Source: Arctic95D-9 sp035967665
GTDB lineage: Bacteria; Verrucomicrobiota; Verrucomicrobiia; Verrucomicrobiales; DEV007
DNA length: 64,000 nt
Assembly (NCBI GenBank): GCA_035967665.1
Contig: JAYWLB010000120.1
Coordinates: forward strand, 62,001 to 126,000
Direction of reading: 5' to 3'
The notes under the pieces are model-generated. The model was given only the letters and a program-made list of their open reading frames with translations, made no database searches and was not told the origin of the DNA. Every line of letters begins with the position of its first letter. Positions within the stretch are counted from its first letter, which is position 1. A program made the translations under genes and the position numbers. Shown in pieces: positions 17,101 through 32,582 of the stretch.

Positions 17101-19545
17101 ATGGGGCGAGGCGATGATCGAACTCCTATAAATTTTACGACGTTCGCTCTGACTGTGCATTCTTTTCCATGCAAGTGGCTCTTCTCGCCGATAATTCCAT
17201 GCCACTTCGAGGCGTAATTCTCGCTCCGCACTTTCGATTGCGAGTTGACCTAATTCTCCCCAAAAATCGACACGCCCCCCAACGCATTCGCTCAGTTTGG
17301 AAGCAGAATCGGTCATTCGCGATACCTCAACAGCAAGATGTTCCAAGACTTCATCTTTGTGGTCACAAATGAACCTTATCAGGGGGCTCCAGAAGGTCCA
17401 ATTCGGAAGCCGAAACTCTCGGTGGATCATCGCCATCAATTCCGGGTTGGAGTTCGGATCAATATGGGCAAATCTCGGATTGGGAACCGTGGCAAGGAAC
17501 TGAAACCTGTCAATTAGTCGTCGGAGCAACTTACAATCGCTCCCTGTTAAGTCTGATTCGAGAGCTAAAAGCGCCCCTTCCATGTCGGAGCAAAAAACAA
17601 TTCCATCAAGCCACGCATCGAGAACCGAAATCGGGTCTTCAGGACCTTCCGCTTCAGATTTATCCGCCTTTGTTTCGCACCACTCGACTACCTCTCGCCA
17701 CTTCTCTATATCCCCCTCACGTTCAATAAGGTGCTGCGAAAGGAGCCGTATCGCCCTTAACCAAGGTGGGTTCTCCGAGTGTTTCAGCATGAATGCAGGC
17801 GCATCGGGACCAAGTGATCGAAGATGCATTGCCCTTGACCAATCAGCGAGCAGTTCGTGGTCAAACTGAAGCCTTCCGTCTCGGTTACTCCGCAACACTT
17901 GCCTCTTAATTAGCTCAAGGGCTGCCGCGTCGTTTTCAGCCGCGTCAGGTGACAACTCGGTGATCAATTCATCTCCCATTGTTGCTGCCAAATTCCGTGC
18001 AACACGCCCTTCAGCAGAAATGGGATTCCCGGCTTGAACTTTTTCACTCCACCACCAATCGACGAGGTCGGCCTCGCACGCGAATTCAATCCCTTCAGCG
18101 AGATGCCCCTTAGCAAGTATGTCGAGGATAATTGGAGAGAGGATGAAGTCACGGAGATGCTCCTTTTCTACCAGATTTGCGATGGCGGGAATATTCTCGC
18201 ACACCAACTCTCTGTCGTTCTCTCTGATCGGTCCGCAGACGTAGGACTTCGCGAGGATTTCGTGATTTCCCAGAATTCCGATAAGATTTCTCGAAACTCG
18301 TGGCCATTCCTGCGTCTGACAAGTGATCACAAACTTCCATGGTGAATTCTCTGATGCTGAAAGGTCACGAATCGTTGTCGCTATTGATCGAAACTCCTCC
18401 TTGGATGTGCAAGCCTCTAACCCATCAAAAATCAGCAATGCACGCTCTCTGCGAACGCGAGCGGCAACAGCTTTGAATCTTGGGATCACGTTCTGCAACT
18501 CAGAAAACTTTCCGGCTTTCACCCAAACGATCTCAACTTCATTAGAAGGACTTGATTCGGCCAACGCCTTAATCAGAGCGCTTTTTCCTGAACCAGATTT
18601 CCCGAGCACATGGAAGCCGCCCGTTTCTTCCGCTAGCCTCATAATCTCCTCTGTCTCCACCGAGCGCGGGAGCAAAAGTCCACCTGCCAAAGTAGTGCTG
18701 ATTTCTTCTTTCCATTCGCCTGAATAGCGTCGAATTTCCGCCCATTCGGAGATATCGGCAGAATCGTCGCGCAACCGGAATCGGTCACGCAACTTTCCTA
18801 CCAGACCAGCTCTTGAGATGTCTCCCCCGGAGATACGGAGGTTCTTCGAGATTTTGAGCAAAGCGCTCCAAAGCAGGGAGGCGGATTCGTCATCGGCGCA
18901 ATCTTCTTGCAGCGCATTTAGACAGAGGTTGAGAGTATCCGCGTTAGCCCGTGAGCTTCCTTCTTGAAAATCAAAATCGCGATGATGAAGAACTCTGAGG
19001 AGATCACCTACGCTTCCGCTTGGCTCTATAGCAGAGGGAGGCGCAAAGGAATCGTGGAAATCTTTCAGCTCCTGATGAGGAATTTTTTCCCGCAGCCTCT
19101 CCGAATCCGTCTCGCGTGCCTGCATCATAAGCTGGTTTAGGCGGTCCGAAGCTTGTAAGGCGAGCCGAGCGGTGAAAATTGCCAAGCCATCTGTTTGCTC
19201 ACGGAAAGCAGGAAGGTTGAATCCGTTCCATGCGTCTTCAACAAATCCAGCAGTTCCGCCTTTTGCGAGAATAGGACGATTGCTCTTAACGGAGCAGCCC
19301 ACTTTTCGATTGTCTTCAGGAAGCTCACCGAAGGTTAGAAGAATGTCCCCAAATGGCTCCCAGTCGGATGCCTGCCGCTCAAGCTTTTCTGGGAATCCCA
19401 ACTCTGTCGAAAGAGGTGGCCGCCCCAAAAGCATTTCCAGCAGGAAATATGCAGCGACTTGATCCTCGAAATCATATCCACTGCCACTGCCTGACTTGAG
19501 GCTGGGTTTTGCTACCACCTTTTTGTTTGGCTTTCCTGAATTCAT
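14197..19545 (-). CDS. Giant STAND-type NTPase with N-terminal nuclease-like domain (candidate antiphage protein)
   Basis: A start at MNSGKPNKKVV gives 1782 residues. The N-terminal 200 residues (SGYDFEDQVAAYFLLEMLLG, GDILLTF, VGCSVKSNR) read as a Cap4/PD-(D/E)XK-like fold, but with Ser where the usual acidic residue precedes V-K. A P-loop ATPase follows: Walker A GKSGSGKS (about 315-322), Walker B ALLIFDGLE (about 369) and sensor-like KFVITCQTQEW. The remaining 1200 residues are helical and lack known motifs, like the sensor arm of STAND/Avs immune proteins. It is the last gene of a three-gene operon after the SEC-C and PD-(D/E)XK proteins. The defence role is inferred from architecture and context only. 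Confidence 0.8.
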   Translation of the reverse strand: MNSGKPNKKVVAKPSLKSGSGSGYDFEDQVAAYFLLEMLLGRPPLSTELGFPEKLERQASDWEPFGDILLTFGELPEDNRKVGCSVKSNRPILAKGGTAGFVEDAWNGFNLPAFREQTDGLAIFTARLALQASDRLNQLMMQARETDSERLREKIPHQELKDFHDSFAPPSAIEPSGSVGDLLRVLHHRDFDFQEGSSRANADTLNLCLNALQEDCADDESASLLWSALLKISKNLRISGGDISRAGLVGKLRDRFRLRDDSADISEWAEIRRYSGEWKEEISTTLAGGLLLPRSVETEEIMRLAEETGGFHVLGKSGSGKSALIKALAESSPSNEVEIVWVKAGKFSELQNVIPRFKAVAARVRRERALLIFDGLEACTSKEEFRSIATTIRDLSASENSPWKFVITCQTQEWPRVSRNLIGILGNHEILAKSYVCGPIRENDRELVCENIPAIANLVEKEHLRDFILSPIILDILAKGHLAEGIEFACEADLVDWWWSEKVQAGNPISAEGRVARNLAATMGDELITELSPDAAENDAAALELIKRQVLRSNRDGRLQFDHELLADWSRAMHLRSLGPDAPAFMLKHSENPPWLRAIRLLSQHLIEREGDIEKWREVVEWCETKADKSEAEGPEDPISVLDAWLDGIVFCSDMEGALLALESDLTGSDCKLLRRLIDRFQFLATVPNPRFAHIDPNSNPELMAMIHREFRLPNWTFWSPLIRFICDHKDEVLEHLAVEVSRMTDSASKLSECVGGRVDFWGELGQLAIESAERELRLEVAWNYRREEPLAWKRMHSQSERRKIYRSSIIASPHDPDRVARLVGKAAGRLDWEDGEVDENADSEWIGIWRERGDPIFGRSDTLHEEVESWPDGPTRKISDDFATAFLEQNGCLPLYRHRPDSTCESLLGFLIDWPKQPAPQESSFGGRESHGFQDRNWDNLFAFYTHGPFLSLLASDFEPAARMIIRLVNFATERYCDWWPYENVAEMIRFNTSVGEIEFVGNDQVFNLGRLAMNVPEFVSSSLMALEKWLDMLLEKEEDVTSKIEMIFREGKSLAFVGILVSLGKRYPALFAGVLAPLLFDRKIYLFDQHAVSAGFAASMGDFTDSIVERKMREEWNNLPERKERLLDLCMRLFLAGHEVTATLIEVREAWEHQADSMPDEEEEKLVLRRWASNFDLKNWREFELSSGEKGWQQERPDEIRDLDAEDEHLWHQNVMMVPFQCEKLLKERSEFNDEESNLLWKQMQEFKELAKGRSEPDLSEWSSTLRDHRHSMAGFCAVLLCLCREWLMKNEGIRKQIFSDVRDLLGDRPKVRAFTPKDIHTDGEIFLARSVIQCLSHEPTNRFWRKESAQFVTAYRYGTIRALFDEVHRVRHDLSGTASELEALALSFAAIRYDAQNYQGQQGPKLGRMDRFFAFFRRRDKADNRGSFMEPNPALVEVWQKKWLKRFAKGRGPSYSENWQSYTTKRETEIDQSDDCYYEYGSRKRGRKSYRLDMELVIAVFGHRPPLREATSKKERSQWVHSEMQLLNSFLRTLPSVDSTDEAEWVPNLYSPDQAILKIAAKRVFEEDAKTSDKFLAPLLGLPPQAQHYFSFFLSSLFIRSLADDPPNVARLGDIWQKIGETLSDSIPHNDLTRRDSREIWGSFLFYGNLSNDVRYGDLASFVEGLREFYKFVISELGSAEYDHIGLVSIFSSEAGKGLIVDSLEWFLPVWERVDKYYWSNVAERSAHAQYLEEAWNNHFPLIRANADALRAFKILTQKLATHQEPVALEIQQQIGTGS

Positions 19546-19666
19546 ACCTCTCAAAAACGATAGAGGGTGCAGAGGAAAACTCAACTTCCACAAGTCTTAT
19601 TCCCCTTCTCAACCCGAACCAGCAGCAGATGCGCGAGTGTTCCTCAGTATCTCTTAGCGGTATGAC

Positions 19667-21799
19667 TCATTGCACTTCGTTCTGGAGGACTCTTATCTCA
19701 CAAACTCCAGCGGCAATCGGAAGAGTCAGCATCACAAGCGTGCACTGCTTGATTTCGTATTTTTCGAGCAACTCAAAGCAACGCTCTTCAGCCCAACCAG
19801 TCCAGCCTTCAAGACTCGGTAAAATGGAGATCACGAGCGCAGGGACTCTATCGTCTCCCTTCAAACTGGCAAAGACTCCACGATATTCTTGGCGTAACTT
19901 TTTGATCTGCTTGTTCATGGAACCTAAAAGCTTGTTTCTCTCTGGTATGTCGAATTCGAGCAACCCAAGAGTCGCAGAAGAAAAATTGGGTGGTTGATGC
20001 TTTTCCATGATTTCCAAGAATCGCTTCACGCTACCAGAAAGCGGAACTTTAGGTTTTTTTCCGTAGCCTGCGCTCCCCTCGGCCCTTCGGTAATATTGCA
20101 CCACATCTTGAGTGTGATCTAGAATACTAACATCATCATAATCTGCATATTTTGATTCATCCTCAAAGAAAAGACCTTTATGAATATAGTGAGCCAGATA
20201 ATCCAACTCGTCCGAGGCATGCACTTTCGGGAATTCGTTCAGTCGTGATCTACGAAGTAAAAAGTGGAGAAACACAGAAGGCCGATCTAGGAGGTCTACT
20301 GCCACCCGCAAGTCGTCCAGAGAAACTGCCCACGGCCAGTCATTTCCAGAAATGAGCCCCATCTTGCGAAGCGTAGGAAGGCTAGCCCCGACGATTGGTA
20401 GCAGGTCGAATGAAACCGATACCATAAACCGCCTCACAAAGTCGCTTTTGACCAACTCATAAATTGCTTTCCCTGAATCATCGCGAAGCTCCAGCTTTCC
20501 TTGCGCGTCCAAAGCTTCGAGAAGCCGACTTGCCTGATAGTGACTTGCGTCGAGCGACTTTTTAAGATCGCTGACAAGACGATCAGGCCCACCCCTACGA
20601 GCAGAAGCAGACATGCCGTGCGCCTTTGCCTCAATGACTATCAAATTGTTGTCGTAAACGACAATTCCATCAACCTCACCTTCCCTCGACTCTCCACCTT
20701 CTGAGAACGAATATTCCAGACCTTTAAAAACCTTGCTTCCCGGAAGGGCCCGAGCAAACAATCCAACAGCCTCTGACTCCGTAAAGTCATCCCGACTTTT
20801 AAGTATTTTGTGGTTGCGATAGTCTAGATTCACAGAATCTGCTAGCGAATCGAAGAATTGGAATGCGCTCCTCCCAGCCTTCTGAAGATGAAACAAGTAA
20901 TATTGACCGTCGTGCTCGACGAACGGCTTGCTGTCGATAATAGTCGGATTCAAGGGCCAGCCCTGCCATTTCGGAATTTTTGAAAGAAACCCGTCATTAT
21001 CTCCGAACTGACATGAGAGTGCTCTCAAAATATTCTTCTCAATTTTATTCAATGGCTCTACGCGGAATACTTCAGGCGGAGCAACAGTATTGAAAAGCGC
21101 CATACCTTGAGCAATCTCCGCCGAATAACTGGTTCTGTGATATTCCTGTTCTTTAGGCTCCTCTATCGTGGCGATCTCAGCATCAATCTTTGAGAAAAGC
21201 TGTTGAAGAGGATAGATTTTTTCCTTTCTATCCTCCTCGATCTTTCGATTCATCTCCTTCTCGATTCGGTCAAGAAATTCGTGATAATCACGAAGGGCAA
21301 AACCAAAGTGTGACGTGAAGAAATCGTGATGAGGCTCGATTACTTTCTCGAACCGATTTTTCATGTGATGGTAGAATCCATCTCCTCGGACATTGAGGGT
21401 GTTTACCACGAGATCAGACAAAAGCTCGGATTCAGGATCATCTGGGGCACCTTGTATCACCTTATTACCTCCGTAGAAGACGGTGGCCTTAACGAAAAGC
21501 TCGTCAATTTGATCAAAGCACTCTTGAATTTGCTCAGGTGAAGGAACTACGGGGGTTTCGGGAAACTTTTGAGCAAGTGCTAGACTGAGAAAAAATTCAG
21601 GTTTTGCCTCGCTTCGATTACCTGCCCCGGTTTCAGTTTCACTCGCAACGAGATTATTAAAGCTGACGCGGGACAGTAGCTCCAAAGGGTTAGTTGCCCG
21701 AAGCACTCCCGTGATCGACGAGATAAGCTCGTTGATTTCTTCCTTCAAGACGGGAAGTCTCGCTCTAAATTCCTCGCGTGCGGCCTCGACAGACTCCAT
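19667..21799 (-). CDS. PD-(D/E)XK nuclease-domain protein, partner of the STAND NTPase
   Basis: The ATG start gives 710 residues; a TTG 18 bp upstream is possible. The N-terminal 250 residues are helical (coiled coil near RIEKEMNRKIEEDRKEK). At about residues 365-392 a PD-(D/E)XK core is visible: GLEYSF, EVDGIVVYDNNLIVIEAK, giving Asp377, Glu390 and Lys392, resembling NERD-type nuclease domains. The rest resembles no family I know. It starts within 30 bp of the SEC-C stop and ends 121 bp before the NTPase start, so the three genes are probably one operon. It likely cleaves nucleic acid; target and trigger are unknown. Confidence 0.75.
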   Translation of the reverse strand: MESVEAAREEFRARLPVLKEEINELISSITGVLRATNPLELLSRVSFNNLVASETETGAGNRSEAKPEFFLSLALAQKFPETPVVPSPEQIQECFDQIDELFVKATVFYGGNKVIQGAPDDPESELLSDLVVNTLNVRGDGFYHHMKNRFEKVIEPHHDFFTSHFGFALRDYHEFLDRIEKEMNRKIEEDRKEKIYPLQQLFSKIDAEIATIEEPKEQEYHRTSYSAEIAQGMALFNTVAPPEVFRVEPLNKIEKNILRALSCQFGDNDGFLSKIPKWQGWPLNPTIIDSKPFVEHDGQYYLFHLQKAGRSAFQFFDSLADSVNLDYRNHKILKSRDDFTESEAVGLFARALPGSKVFKGLEYSFSEGGESREGEVDGIVVYDNNLIVIEAKAHGMSASARRGGPDRLVSDLKKSLDASHYQASRLLEALDAQGKLELRDDSGKAIYELVKSDFVRRFMVSVSFDLLPIVGASLPTLRKMGLISGNDWPWAVSLDDLRVAVDLLDRPSVFLHFLLRRSRLNEFPKVHASDELDYLAHYIHKGLFFEDESKYADYDDVSILDHTQDVVQYYRRAEGSAGYGKKPKVPLSGSVKRFLEIMEKHQPPNFSSATLGLLEFDIPERNKLLGSMNKQIKKLRQEYRGVFASLKGDDRVPALVISILPSLEGWTGWAEERCFELLEKYEIKQCTLVMLTLPIAAGVCEIRVLQNEVQ

Positions 21800-21826
21800 C
21801 AGACTAGCATACTCCAATCAGGCTTG

Positions 21827-22447
21827 TTAGCGCCGTCGATTCGTGTGGCGTCCGCAGCAGAATTTATATTTTTGGCGACTCATACAAGGGCAGGGATCAC
21901 TCAATTTTGGAGCACAATTTTGCTGAGACATCAGAAAGAGCTTTTTTTGTTCCAAACTGATTATGAGGTCCCGCTCAGGTCCGACTGGGAGCGGAGCCGC
22001 TCCTCTAACGGCGTAGGAATCCTGTTTCAACTTTTCAATCTCAATCTGAATGTCACGAATCTCCTTTACCGGCGAACGGCTCGTCATCAAAAACCAACGC
22101 GTCGAAACTGGTGCTCCCGTGAATTCAAGCTCACTGGGAAGGAAAAGAACCACCTTCTCGTTATCTCTTCTCGGCGTAACATCGTGAAGATCGCCTTCAT
22201 TGTCTCTCCAGATTGCATGAAACTGAAACTCATGCCAGACACGTGGCCACTCGTAAATTGCCCAACCGAAGACTGAATCGCCCCCCTCGCGCTCAACCAT
22301 TTCGGCTACGTTAAAATAGCAATTATCAGGCGGAAACTCGGGTAGCGGTTCAATGCCCATGTAGATCGGATAATTCTCAGGAGAGACTTCTTCGCAAATG
22401 TCCCGTAATCGTTTTGAAATGTCGAGAGGGGCTTGGAGAAAGGTCAT
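21827..22447 (-). CDS. SEC-C zinc-motif protein
   Basis: This 206-residue protein ends with DPCPCMSRQKYKFCCGRH, a textbook SEC-C zinc motif (CxCx8CC). The first 150 residues (EPLPEFPPDNCYFNVAEMV, YEWPRVWHEFQFHAIWRD) form an uncharacterised domain. SEC-C motifs occur at the end of SecA and in many stand-alone proteins, where they act as small binding modules. As first gene of the three-gene operon it may be an adaptor or sensor for the nuclease. That role is inferred. Confidence 0.75.
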   Translation of the reverse strand: MTFLQAPLDISKRLRDICEEVSPENYPIYMGIEPLPEFPPDNCYFNVAEMVEREGGDSVFGWAIYEWPRVWHEFQFHAIWRDNEGDLHDVTPRRDNEKVVLFLPSELEFTGAPVSTRWFLMTSRSPVKEIRDIQIEIEKLKQDSYAVRGAAPLPVGPERDLIISLEQKKLFLMSQQNCAPKLSDPCPCMSRQKYKFCCGRHTNRRR

Positions 22448-22783
22448 TTTCTAGTGTTCACTTCTGAGGCATTTCTATCAAACCGGGGAGCGTTGCCTCA
22501 ATCGAAAAATAAGGATGTTAATTAGAGAGGTCAACCAACTCGCAACGAGATTAAAAAAATGTGGACGCAAAACTGGCAGGTCTAGAGCGCATCACTAAGT
22601 CATTTTTCGGCCTGATTCTTTTGATTGCGAACAGCTACTCGGTAATTGCGAAATAAGTGGCACCTTTTTTCATTGCCACTGATTACGCAAAGGAATCAGC
22701 TAAAACGGGCAAAAGTCTGGTGAAGTTTGTTCGCTCGTTTGGGATTTACCTCGGCGCAAATAGCCGTGTAACATTGAAGATAA
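22448..22783. other. Intergenic region with repeats and hairpin
   Basis: About 335 bp. It holds one copy of a 21-bp near-perfect direct repeat (22611-22631, partner at 38823-38843), a 7-bp stem AGTGGCA/TGCCACT with an 11-nt loop, and, just before the methyltransferase ATG, ATTTACCTCGGC and GCAAATAG blocks shared with 13895-13929. No gene is seen. Confidence 0.5.
22611..22631 (+). repeat. Direct repeat copy 1 (20/21 identical to 38823-38843)
   Basis: It begins CCTGATTCTTT and ends GATTGCGAA, with one T/C difference at the centre between the copies. The copies flank a 16.2-kb part of the island that contains the IS66 relic, Rhs and glycan genes. Confidence 0.7.
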
Positions 22784-23557
22784 ATGAGAGACGAGATTTC
22801 TATCAATACTGACAGCTTTGAAAATCCTACTGAGCCTTCAATTCCTAGTTTAATCGGTCTACCAGTCTACTGGATTAAGAAAAATTCTGAAGCCGAGCTC
22901 AATCGTCACTTCGTTGGCAATACGATTCTGCCCCCCGTCTCTCCCTACGTGGAAATTATTGAAAGGGCGGCAGCGGAAACCAATATGTCAGGAGCACTCC
23001 CTCTCTGGAGGGGCTATACTGGCCACAACGCATCTGGGCTAACGCGTCAACCAAATGACGTGCGAATAGCTTCGGCAATGGGTAATCTATTCGCTCATTT
23101 AGTGAGTGAAATACAGCCCAATAGAATTGTCGAGTTTGGAACTGCCTTTGGGATTTCCGGGATGTATTTTCTTGCTGGACTTGAGGAAAACAACAAGGGG
23201 AAGCTGTTAACTTTTGAACCGAACGAAATTTGGGCAGCTATAGCAAAAGAGAACCTCTCCAGCATAAGCAGCCGCTTTGAGGCGATAGTTGGAACTTTCG
23301 AGGAAAAAATCGACAATGCGCTGGGAATTGATGAAAAGATCGATCTGGCGTTCATAGATGCAATTCACACAAAAGAATTCGTCCTCCCCCAATTGGACAT
23401 GGTGACATCCCGGGCGAGAAGCGGATCAGTCATTATTCTCGATGATATTAACTTCAACAAAGACATGAGAGAGTGCTGGGAAGCCGTTTCAGCCGATGAC
23501 CGTTTCTCTGCTAGCCTCAAGGTGGGATCTCGGGTAGGGATAGTCGAAGTGCGATAG
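22784..23557 (+). CDS. Class I SAM-dependent methyltransferase
   Basis: This 257-residue protein has a Rossmann methyltransferase core: motif I RIVEFGTAFGISGMYFL, motif II LLTFEPN, and DLAFIDAIHTKEF followed by SGSVIILDDINF, typical of the Methyltransf_24 / O-methyltransferase group. The first 90 residues are less conserved. There is no DNA-methyltransferase catalytic motif (NPPY or PCQ), so a small-molecule or protein substrate is more likely than DNA. It is isolated between the defence-like operon and the IS66 relic, and its role is unknown. Confidence 0.8.
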   Translation: MRDEISINTDSFENPTEPSIPSLIGLPVYWIKKNSEAELNRHFVGNTILPPVSPYVEIIERAAAETNMSGALPLWRGYTGHNASGLTRQPNDVRIASAMGNLFAHLVSEIQPNRIVEFGTAFGISGMYFLAGLEENNKGKLLTFEPNEIWAAIAKENLSSISSRFEAIVGTFEEKIDNALGIDEKIDLAFIDAIHTKEFVLPQLDMVTSRARSGSVIILDDINFNKDMRECWEAVSADDRFSASLKVGSRVGIVEVR

Positions 23558-23767
23558 AATGAAACTGCCAGTATGACTTAATCTTCGTGACGCCTGTTGC
23601 GAGACTTTGAAAGAGCAGATTGACTGATGAGAATTCAGCTTTTCAGATTAACTCAGTTGCTATCGAATTCCAGTATTGGCTAGACGTTGAGAGCGAAGTC
23701 TTATAAAAAAGGCAGGAAATGAAACGACCTATGTTAAGAGTGTTGCTCTCGTAGCGGACTGATTCAG

Positions 23768-24533
23768 AGATTCCTCTGGACCGCGCATCGTCCCGGCGGA
23801 GATACTGTTTACCACTGGCATGCCGGACGTGGGCATGAATGCCTCGAAACAATTATCCCACACGACTTTACCGGCACGATCCAATGCGATGCCTACGGTG
23901 CTTATCGGACCTTTGCGAGGAATCGAACTGGCAGGGTGTTGGGCACACGCGAGGCGGAAGTTCCACGAAGCGTTCCTGCAAGGCGAGGCCAAACAGCGGG
24001 CGGCGTGGCTGCTGCGTCAGATCGGCCACCTTTATACCATTGAACGGGAACTTCGCGAGAGTCGCGCCGGCCCCCGACTACGCGAAGCGATGCGGCAAAG
24101 CCGAAGCCGTCCTATCCTCGAAAGAATCCATCGAGCCCTTCATCTGTTCCAGCAAAGTCGAAAGCACCTGCCCAAAAGTCTCATGGGCAAAGCGCTACAC
24201 TACGCCCTCGGACAATGGCCGATGCTGACAGCGTATCTCAGAAACGGACTTGTCGAGATCGACAACAATCTTTGCGAGAACGCGATTCGACCGACCGCAG
24301 TGGGCAAGAAGAACTGGCTGTTCATCGGGGCTGAGGAAGCTGGTTGGCGAAGCGCTGTGATCTACTCAATCATCGCCAGTTGTCGCAGTCGAGGGATCGA
24401 TCCCTACGCATACATCAAGGATGTCCTGACACGGCTCCCGACAATGACGAATCACCAGATCGTCCAAATCACGCCGGAAGCTTGGGCGAAAGAGAATCAA
24501 ACTTCAGAAATCGTCAAGAGCCGCTCGGCTTGA
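23768..24533 (+). pseudogene. IS66-family transposase remnant
   Basis: The sequence encodes the C-terminal DDE part of an IS66 TnpC. It starts in one frame (RFLWTAHRPGGDTVYHWHAG to TIQCDAYGAYRTF), then shifts frame near 23905-23915 to GCWAHARRKFHEAF, continues through the DNNLCENAIRPTAVGKKNWLF motif, and ends at 24533. The N-terminal two thirds and the accessory tnpA/tnpB genes are missing. It is a dead relic; the GTAA-type end is nearby (24540). Confidence 0.88.
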
Positions 24534-24690
24534 CGCTTACATTCAAATTCTACGACGTATTCAATGCCTGGTTCAACGGGGGCTGGATTTGACGCTTACG
24601 AAAGAGAATCACGATGACGTCAAGAGGCGTTCGGCTTGACGCTTACGCGCCGGGAACTACGGGGCAAATTTAGAGACGCTTACGAAATAT
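24487..24690 (+). repeat. Nested IS66 3'-end fragments
   Basis: A segment at 24487-24540 (end of the transposase gene plus TTGACGCTTAC) is repeated in degraded form at 24598-24646. Two more copies of the GACGCTTAC end lie at 24590-24598 and 24674-24682. These look like successive truncated IS66 right ends at one spot. Confidence 0.6.
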
Positions 24691-24873
24691 TAGCCCAGTA
24701 GAACTTCAGTTTTGAAGTGTCCTGCGTGAGGAATCAGGCCAGATTGGTGAAGAATAATTATCACTCCAAACCATACCAATCCTCGATCCATCTGGGTTCG
24801 ATACAATCACTAACAGAGTCACTCACTAAAATCACATCCATATCCAACATCTCAAGACTGAAATGACTCTCAA

Positions 24874-25395
24874 TCATACCTCGGAATTAGGAAGAATCAC
24901 TTCCAACAGATAAATCTCAAACCGATTAGATCGAAATTCTTTCACTTTCCCATTATTGGTGATGAATTTCACGTCTCGAATTTTGGTCAACAAGGCATCG
25001 AATTTTTTGCTCTTTTCCCTCAGATCTTGCGCTTCTTGGAACACTTGCTCTTTGAACGAAGGGCTCATATACTTCATCACATATACAAAAGCGGCGAATT
25101 CATTGGGGTCCTCCGCAACAAAATATGAGAGAACTCCGTGTTTCGTTTCAAGATTTTGCTCATCAAAATTAAACGCTCCTCTCTCTTTAAAGATTACACG
25201 AATCGAATCATCAATATCTTTTTTTGGCAATTTAGATTCAATGCCAACGTGCTCCTCAATTGCTATTTGGACGGCAGCCACGGCTTCTGAGATACCTCTC
25301 AACAGCTCTCCAGTCGCAGGAGCAGGAGCAGGGTTCTCCAATGCGCACACAAAAATACAGCTCTTAAGCAAAATTGCTGCTATTACCTTATTCAT
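24874..25395 (-). CDS. Exported protein downstream of the Rhs gene, possible immunity partner
   Basis: This 173-residue protein starts MNKVIAAILLKSCIFVCAL, a probable signal peptide, followed by a PAPAPATG linker. The mature part is helical and charged, with no known motif. It begins 23 bp after the Rhs stop on the same strand. Rhs toxins are normally followed by a specific immunity gene, so this is the natural candidate. The signal peptide would suit a toxin acting in the periplasm, but no direct evidence is available. Confidence 0.6.
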   Translation of the reverse strand: MNKVIAAILLKSCIFVCALENPAPAPATGELLRGISEAVAAVQIAIEEHVGIESKLPKKDIDDSIRVIFKERGAFNFDEQNLETKHGVLSYFVAEDPNEFAAFVYVMKYMSPSFKEQVFQEAQDLREKSKKFDALLTKIRDVKFITNNGKVKEFRSNRFEIYLLEVILPNSEV

Positions 25396-25418
25396 CTCAA
25401 ACTTATCATATCAGAATT

Positions 25419-32108
<6,690 letters not shown>

Positions 32109-32582
32109 AGTTTTATGTGCTAATCGAACGCTATACAGTTTGCTACGATTAGCCTAGAAATTTATTAGGAAATTGATTTTGAATTGGTCGAGTCTGCCTG
32201 CAGGTGCGAGCGTTTTCTTGAGCGTCCAAAATCTTAACTCGATTACTCGCCTTTTTTAAATGGCTTGCTCCCGCCATCAAAGAATCTCTGAATGCGGAAA
32301 TTTGAGCAAAACGACAACGCCACTGCCATCAAATCGAACGAGGCACCTGCAGTGCAAAGATCTCACTCTTGTGCCCTGTCCTTACCTCGGGCCGCCTGAG
32401 ATTACTCAGCTCCCAAAAGCTACTGCTGCAAAGGTCAGGAGCCCGAAATCTCAAATCAAACCACTCTGACCTTCATCTGTTGAGACGCAGGGAACACCCT
32501 GAAAGCAATTCGCCGACACCATCCCAAGACTGATCCTGCCAACCTTATCAGGCCTTTCGAGAATTCTGTATTCGCGTTCCTT
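32109..32582. other. Intergenic region, nothing recognised
   Basis: About 470 bp between the Rhs start and the end of the pyruvyl-transferase fusion gene. It should hold the Rhs promoter. I find no coding frame with recognisable content and no clear terminator. Confidence 0.4.

Noticed and set aside
22784..23557. Methyltransferase as a DNA-modifying partner of the Mrr-like nuclease
   Set aside because: It lacks the catalytic motifs of DNA methyltransferases and lies 14 kb away.
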